Part shown: one piece after another, positions 58,674 through 64,000 of the stretch
Position numbering within the stretch: the first letter of the stretch is position 1
Layout of the letters: every line of letters starts with the position of its first letter
From: Ottelia alismoides
Lineage: Eukaryota > Streptophyta > Magnoliopsida > Alismatales > Hydrocharitaceae
Assembly: GCA_037367405.1 (NCBI GenBank)
Contig: JAZKJV010004144.1
Location: 434,001 to 498,000, forward strand
Length of the DNA stretch: 64,000 bases
Direction of reading: 5' to 3'
Notes under the pieces: model-generated
What the model saw: only the letters and a program-made list of their open reading frames with translations
What the model was told of the DNA's origin: nothing
The model's database searches: none
Program-made: the position numbers and the translations under genes

Positions 58674-59420
58674 GACTCTCAAGAGCCGTGTTGTAGAGGC
58701 TCCTGTTCTCCAGCCACCTAATTGGTCTCTCCCATTCGAGATCATGATGGACGCCTCCGATTTTACCGTGGGGACCGTGCTGGGATAGAGGAGGGATGGA
58801 GTCCCCTTTGCTATTCACTACGCTACCGTACATTGGATGTCGTGCAACGGAACTATAACGTCACTGAGAAAGAGATGCTAGCCGTATTTTTCACCCTAGA
58901 TAAGTTCATATCTTACATCATTGGATATAGAGTGACCATCTATACCGATCATACCGCCATCAGGTACCTCATGGCAAAGAAGGATGCCAAAGACAGATTG
59001 ACCAGATGGATCCTTCTACTCCAGGAGTTTGATATAGAGATTAAGGATAAGCCTGGAGTCAAGAATGTGGTGGTGGATCATCTCTCCCGATTGGAGTATC
59101 TTGAGGATTCTGAGCAGATTGAGCCTATTTGTGAGACCTTCCCAGATAAGGCGATCCTTGCTATCGCCTCTCTCCCATGGTATGCCGATATTGTGAACTA
59201 TCTTGTTGCCAAGAAAGTTCCACAAGATTGGCCCAGGCAGAAACTTGAGACCTTCCTCGCGAAGGCCAAGTTTTACCATTGGGAGGATCCCGTCCTTTAT
59301 CATGATGGAGGGGATAGTATCTGGTGTCGGTGCATTCCTCAGGAGGAGCACCAAAGCGTCCTTACTTACTGCCACAAGCGTGAGGCAGGAGGACATCACT
59401 CTGGGAGGAGAACAACATAG
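58674..59420 (+). pseudogene. pol: RNase H region of pol, gypsy element 2
   Basis: Begins [20 protein letters not shown] and [12 protein letters not shown], then TAG at 58786 (LG*RRDG, where LGQR is usual) and a one-base frame change near 58826. It continues [60 protein letters not shown] and VDHLSRLE. Catalytic acidic residues D (DASD), E (TEKE) and D (YTDH) are present. The zinc-binding start of integrase ([13 protein letters not shown]) follows in the same frame to the TAG at 59418. Confidence 0.88.
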
Positions 59421-60465
59421 AAAGTTCTCCAATCCGGCCTATGGTGGCCTACTCTCTTCAAGGATTCTGATGAGTTCGTGAAGAGATGTACTGACTGTCA
59501 GAGGATGGGCACTTGTGGACAACGTGATATGATGTCGATGCAGCCCATACACTTCTATGAGGTTTTTGACGCATGGGGCATCGATTTCATGGGTCCATTC
59601 CCTAAGAGTCAGGGATTTGAGTACATTCTGTTGGCCGTGGATTATGTGAGTCATTGGGTTGAGGCCATCCCCGCTTGAACCGCAGATGCTAGGATTGTTT
59701 GCAGATTTTTGAGGAAGAATATCATTTCACGGTTCGAGGTACCTCAAGTGTTGATATATGACGGAGGGGGGGGGGGCTCATTTCATCAACGACAAGGTAA
59801 AGTCCCTTGCTAGCGAGTTCAACATAGATCATCGAGTTGCCACTCCATATCACCCTCAGACGAATGGTCTTGCTGAAGTGTCGAATAGGGAGATCAAGAC
59901 TATATTGCAGAAAGTCATCCGCCCTGACCGAAAGGATTGGTCACATCTTTTGGACTCGATCTTGTGGGCATATAGGACGTCATTCATGACTTCTTTGGGT
60001 ACATCTCCCTTTCTCCTCGTTTATGGCAAGCCCTGCCATTTACCTGTTGAGCTGAGACATAGGTCACTTTGGGATGTTACTGATATACTTTTGGATCCAG
60101 AGAGTATAGGAGATCAGAGGAGGGTAGAGTTAGCAGCTCTGGAGGAGCTTCGTGATACAACCTTTTCAAACAGCCTACATTATAAGGAGAGAGTGAAAGA
60201 GTGGCATGATTCTCATATCAGCCACAAGCAGTTTGAGCCTGGACAGAGAGTATGGCTGTTTGATGCTAGGCTTTGTCTATTTCCAAGGAAGCTACAAAGC
60301 AAATGGAAGGGACCCTATTTGGTTAGAAAGGTACATGAAAATGGGAGTATCGATATATCTGAGTTGTCTTCTGATGTTACCTTTCGTGTTAACGGCCAAC
60401 AGCTCAAACCATATCTAGATCATGAGCCGCAGGTCGTTGACGTTGCCCCGATTCACTTTGCGTGA
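59421..60465 (+). pseudogene. pol: Integrase region of pol, gypsy element 2
   Basis: Inserts the cDNA into the genome. The HHCC zinc finger spans the TAG at 59418 ([10 protein letters not shown] then [11 protein letters not shown]). The core has [10 protein letters not shown] (first D), a TGA at 59676 (arginine expected), and FLRKNIISRFEVPQVL. The second catalytic site is disrupted by an 11-G run at about 59766-59776 that shifts the frame (a normal copy has a much shorter run). It continues ASEFNIDHRVATPYHPQTNG with E in AEVSNREIK, then YGKPCHLPVELRHRSLWDVT and QSKWKGPYLVRKV. The last codons differ from element 1 by a TGA after HFA. Confidence 0.9.
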
Positions 60466-60960
60466 GATGTGGTCTCTTGGCTCACATCTATTGCATCTCA
60501 CGCCTGATTATCACTGATCTTCCGACGTGTATAGATCCAGTTGTCCATATCACACTATTCTTTAGTCCCACACCCCTTTTCTCATCTTATGATTATGCTA
60601 CACTTAGGGTGTACAATACCCTAACTATAGGGGGGTGTAGGACTCTCGGATATTCTATTCATTCTTTCTACCTCGATTTTGCTGCCTATACTTAGGGATA
60701 TTTTACCCTAAGTATAGGGGGGTAGACCCTGTACATCCTTCCACTCGGATTTCCCTTCATGTACAACTTACTATACTTAGGATTACTTGATCCTAAGTAT
60801 AAGGGGAAACACCGAGTCATCTCTATTCTTTGATTAGTCTTTGTATATACCATTCCTTTTCACTTCCCTATACTAAGCACGCATTATGTCTTCTTCATCG
60901 CTCTTGATCACTCTGAGGACATCGTTTGGGCTAAGTATAGGGGGATGTCGTATATATTTC
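60466..60960 (+). repeat. Polypurine-hairpin cluster of gypsy element 2
   Basis: Hairpins at about 60598-60636, 60684-60722 and 60770-60806 have arms (C)TATACTTAGG(G) and (C)CCTAAGTATAGGGG. Single AAGTATAGGGGG copies occur outside the hairpins (for example 60932). They repeat the sequence of the real PPT (62515-62529). Same arrangement as element 1. Confidence 0.75.
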
Positions 60961-62510
60961 ATATATACTTTAGCCATAACTCGTACTTTGTGTGAGTGTG
61001 TTAATAAATAAAAATGGCTAAAAATCCATAAAAATTTAAAATTTTCCTTGTACATAAAATTCTTCTTGCACATACCTATTTATTTATAAAAAATTATTTT
61101 TGTACAAATGTTTGTAAAAATTATTTATGTAAATAGCTTGTAAATATTTTCATATCAAAATTATGTATATAGTACAAATTTTTTGTAAAATTGTTTGAAA
61201 AACAAAAAGTTTACAAAAACCTTGTGTAAATGTTTGTAAATATTTTGTAAAACTTTGCATTCACGCATACATCCATGTTTTCAAACATTTTTCAAAAATT
61301 TTGCACAATTGTAAAATTTTTTGTAAAATTGCATCTTTGTAAATACTTGCACAGTTTTTCCAAATCATAGTTGACATTTAAACCGGCCTGGAATAAAATT
61401 GACAAATGGAGCTTGGTTAAGACCTTAATCCACCTAATTATAATAGGAACCTTATAGGGCTTAGGATTTCAAGTCCATTGGGACTTAATTCTTTGAGTCC
61501 ACTAGGCTATGAGCATATGTCATCTTGATGAGCCTAAGTAGAGCACTTAACAACGCACACATGACTCTCAGAGACAATGGCTTTACTTGCACCAGCACTT
61601 TAAACATAGCTCTCCACAGATGAGGTGGTGACGAGGCAGTTTCCTTTGACTTGGGGTAGCATATGAGGGTAGTACTTCTAGGCGGAACCTCTCTTCTTCT
61701 TATAGTGAAGGAAGTGCATCTCAACTTGATCTGGTGGTTATGAAGTCTAAAGACATGAGCTGTGGGTTGCAATAAAGCTTCAAAAGAGGGATAGTCTACT
61801 GGCTCAAGAGGAAAAACTCCTTATGTATATATGCCGCACCATGTAGATATGTTGTACAGATGCACATGAAAAAAATATGCAAAAAGGAAAACTCCAAAAA
61901 AGTGGTGGGTCGGATTGAAAATTTATTAATCCTACCGGAGTGTATATAGTCAAATAAAGCAAAGCTTATGTTACCCATGACCATCTCATGAAGCTTGCAG
62001 CGGGAGACTCAGCTACACTGGTTAGAGCTCCCAAGGATACATGGCTACACTGGTCATGGTCCATTCTCTTCTTCCCCCTCTTCTTGAGCCGGTTGCACTT
62101 GAATTTAGAAGGGAATACCCCGCTTCTCGAGGAAAGAGTTGCTAGACCGAGGCATTAGAGTTACCAGGTTGAGAGAGGTTGTTTCTTTATTACTTTTGAG
62201 GTGGGGAGCTACATATCACTTACACAGTACAAGGAAAGATTCATGGTCATTAGAGTTTGTGTATGTAGACTTGTTCTGATCTGGTTTATTGAGGAGTCTT
62301 GACAATAGATTGGTGGAACTTAGAGGCTGTTAAGTTATAAGCTTAAGTCTAAATAATTTTCCGACAAATGAATAATACAAAGGTCTGACTGAGCTCCATA
62401 TTTCAATTTAATGAAGGAAAGTTTAATAATCAACCTTGATTTCTCCTCTTTTTCTTTTTCTTTCTCTTTTTGCACTTCTTTTTCAAATAAGTGTTTGCTA
62501 AGGGATTAGC
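60961..62510 (+). other. 3' non-coding region of gypsy element 2
   Basis: AT-rich part (about 61010-61370, many TTGTAAATA words) then a 1.1-kb conserved part matching 31955-33100 of element 1 in inverted orientation in the window. No env gene. A frame on the opposite strand (61485-61772) lacks an ATG and is not annotated as a gene. Confidence 0.6.
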
Positions 62511-62529
62511 AAAAGTAAAGTATAGGGGG
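62511..62529 (+). promoter_or_regulatory. Polypurine tract of gypsy element 2
   Basis: AAAAGTAAAGTATAGGGGG immediately before the TG of the 3' LTR; primes plus-strand DNA synthesis. The element 1 copy reads AAGTATAGGGGGG. Confidence 0.85.
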
Positions 62530-64000
62530 TGATGAATCCCCATTCATCACTCTTTATTCCTTTATTTTAACTAGAAACCTTGGCAAAATACCATGTAAAT
62601 AGTTATAAATACAATAATTTGTGAAAATGCATTCATCATGTAAATATCCATAATTAGCATGTTTTTGCACAAAAATAAAGGAATAAAGAAATAAAGAAAA
62701 AGAGGGAGATATATAGAATAAATATTGAGTGACATAAACCCAAGGGAGGGCTCAGCATGGGCCTAACCACAAAATAAAATAAGTAGAGAGAGATATGGTC
62801 ACTCAACATGGTGTAAATACCCCTCTTTGTGTAAATATTTCATTTTCTAAAAATAGAAATATTTGTGTGTCCCCTTTATTTTGTACATATTTATAAAAAT
62901 AAAACAAAAATAAATTCTCTCTCCCCCTTGTATATACCATGTACATATGTATCTACATATATTTATTTTACCTTCGTAAATAATTAATAAAAATCAAATA
63001 AAAATTATTTTGAATCCTATATTTTATGTTGTAAATAAATAAAATATAAAATAGGGATAATTATATAAAAATAAATAATAAAAAAAATAAAATTCAAAAA
63101 TACATAGGATTACATACATGTATATAATAATAATATAACGTAAATACCTAATTTATTTTTCAAAAAAAATAAAAATCACCAAAAAATATTTTGAAAATAA
63201 ATAAACATTTTTCATGTTGAAAATATTTTCAAATCATTTTCTTTTTTAAAATGATTTTAAAAATAATTAATAAAAGGAATTTCCTGATTGGTCCATGGGG
63301 GATTGTTGACCCCTGGTCAACTCTCCCCCCCAGGACCACCAGGTAGGCGGATCTGCGTCCCGACCCGACTTTACCCATTTATCCTGGCCTAATCCGACCA
63401 TCTTTCACCTACACCCCGGGCTCCATTTGCAGATTTTACATCCAAGATTCACGCTCGGGGATTCTCCTAGGGATCCGTGCACCAATTTGCTTTGCCCGAC
63501 TCCATCTTTGCCGGGTCTCCACCAGTATATAGCATCATCTTCTTCCTCCATTAGCCGCACCTTCGACCACCATCTTCAATCCCTGTGACCTCCATCGTCT
63601 TCCTCGAGTGACAGCGAGTGCGGAGGGTGTCTGAGAGAGAGTTTGGAGGTGTATAGCCCAGGTCCGATGACCCTCGTCGTCGTGCTCCGCCGCCGGCGAA
63701 GCTCGAGCCTCTGGAGGCGACGCTCCATCGAGGCGAAGATCACCGTAGAACCATCGTCTCCTCCCCAGTCGACTTCGATCATCAGGTAGATCTTTTAGCT
63801 CCTTTAGCGTAATCCACCGTCGATCTTCGCATCCCAGCTCCGCCCTAGTGGCCGGAGCTCCGCCATCCCACCTTACCCGTACAGATCGACTCTTCGACTC
63901 ATCGCCCCCTTCCCTTCGCGACCTGATCACCTCGAGCTGGACCGTCTGAGTTCAGATCGAGTCGGGTTCCCTCCATCGCCTTCGCCGGAACCCCCCATCG
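62530..64000 (+). repeat. 3' LTR of gypsy element 2 (first 1.47 kb, cut by window end)
   Basis: Begins TGATGAATCCCCATTCATCA and matches 49034-50480 of the 5' LTR with scattered substitutions and small indels (for example the short GA tract, a 20-bp TTGTAAATAAATAAAATATA stretch near 63032 absent from the 5' LTR). The amount of divergence visible indicates an insertion that is not very recent. Confidence 0.88.

Larger units (their letters stand above)
49034..64000 (+). mobile_element. Ty3/gypsy (Athila/Tat-type) element 2, plus strand, runs off the window
   Basis: 5' LTR 49034-52344, tRNA-Asp primer site 52351, gag about 53955, protease about 56600, RT, RNase H and integrase to 60465, a 2-kb 3' non-coding region, PPT at 62529 and the 3' LTR from 62530. 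Domain order PR-RT-RH-INT and motifs FMDDF and YGKPCHLPVEL place it in the non-chromovirus gypsy branch. It inserted in the fourth 1.93-kb unit; the left target bases are AGCGA (49029-49033). The right side is outside the window. It has many stops and frameshifts, so it is dead. Same family as element 1. Confidence 0.9.

Noticed and set aside
49034..64000. Endogenous viral (env-bearing or pararetroviral) sequence
   Set aside because: Domain order, LTRs, primer site and PPT are those of a Ty3/gypsy retrotransposon; no envelope, movement or coat protein frame is visible.

Overview
The window looks like nuclear DNA of a flowering plant. The evidence is a MuDR-type MULE, a plant PIF/Harbinger with a two-gene layout, a Helitron with plant-type ends, RTE LINEs with the plant GTTGTTGTT tail, and Ty3/gypsy elements of the Athila/Tat kind primed by tRNA-Asp. 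No species can be named from sequence alone. I find no intact host gene. Almost everything that can be read is transposable-element DNA, nested several layers deep, plus AT-rich filler and two short decayed coding relics of unknown identity.

Layout. 1-2.65 kb: AT-rich DNA with a 99-bp tandem repeat and two MITEs, each sitting in a (TA)n microsatellite. 2.65-10.44 kb: a minus-strand RTE-type LINE split by a MULE (2985-7876, 9-bp target duplication, about 194-bp terminal inverted repeats, intact 884-aa transposase and a second, broken gene), by two short elements with about 9-bp duplications, by a TCGACTAG-rich element, by a 43-bp insert, and by a SINE-like unit near its tail. 10.44-19.58 kb: mostly unrecognised non-coding DNA with a plus-strand LINE tail (about 11.63-12.05 kb), a 59-bp tandem repeat, two coding relics (16.5-16.7 and 17.3-17.7 kb) and a second copy of the foldback MITE.

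19.58-26.64 kb: a 7-kb PIF/Harbinger element. Its DDE transposase has all catalytic residues but two in-frame TAG codons. Its Myb/SANT partner gene has a probable N-terminal frameshift. A 2.8-kb decayed tandem array lies between this gene and the right end. 26.68-39.51 kb: a candidate Helitron, itself interrupted by a CACTA-like foldback MITE and by a 10.4-kb minus-strand Ty3/gypsy derivative with two 3.7-kb LTRs. In that derivative only the integrase C-terminus survives, and a leader remnant lies beyond the outer LTR.

39.5-42.5 kb is AT-rich with no gene. 42.51-49.03 kb is a tandem array of 1.93-kb units (3.4 copies). It is cut by a second, plus-strand gypsy element of the same family (49.03 kb to beyond the window), with 5' LTR, tRNA-Asp primer site, gag, protease, RT, RNase H, integrase, a set of polypurine hairpins, PPT and the start of the 3' LTR. 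Its coding region has many stops and frameshifts.

How the parts relate: the MULE and Harbinger each carry a transposase plus an accessory gene, while the gypsy elements, LINEs and MITEs are inactive here. The MULE transposase (3547-6201) is the only long protein that looks intact. Many nonsense codons are TAG where glutamine is expected, which fits decay by deamination of methylated CAG.
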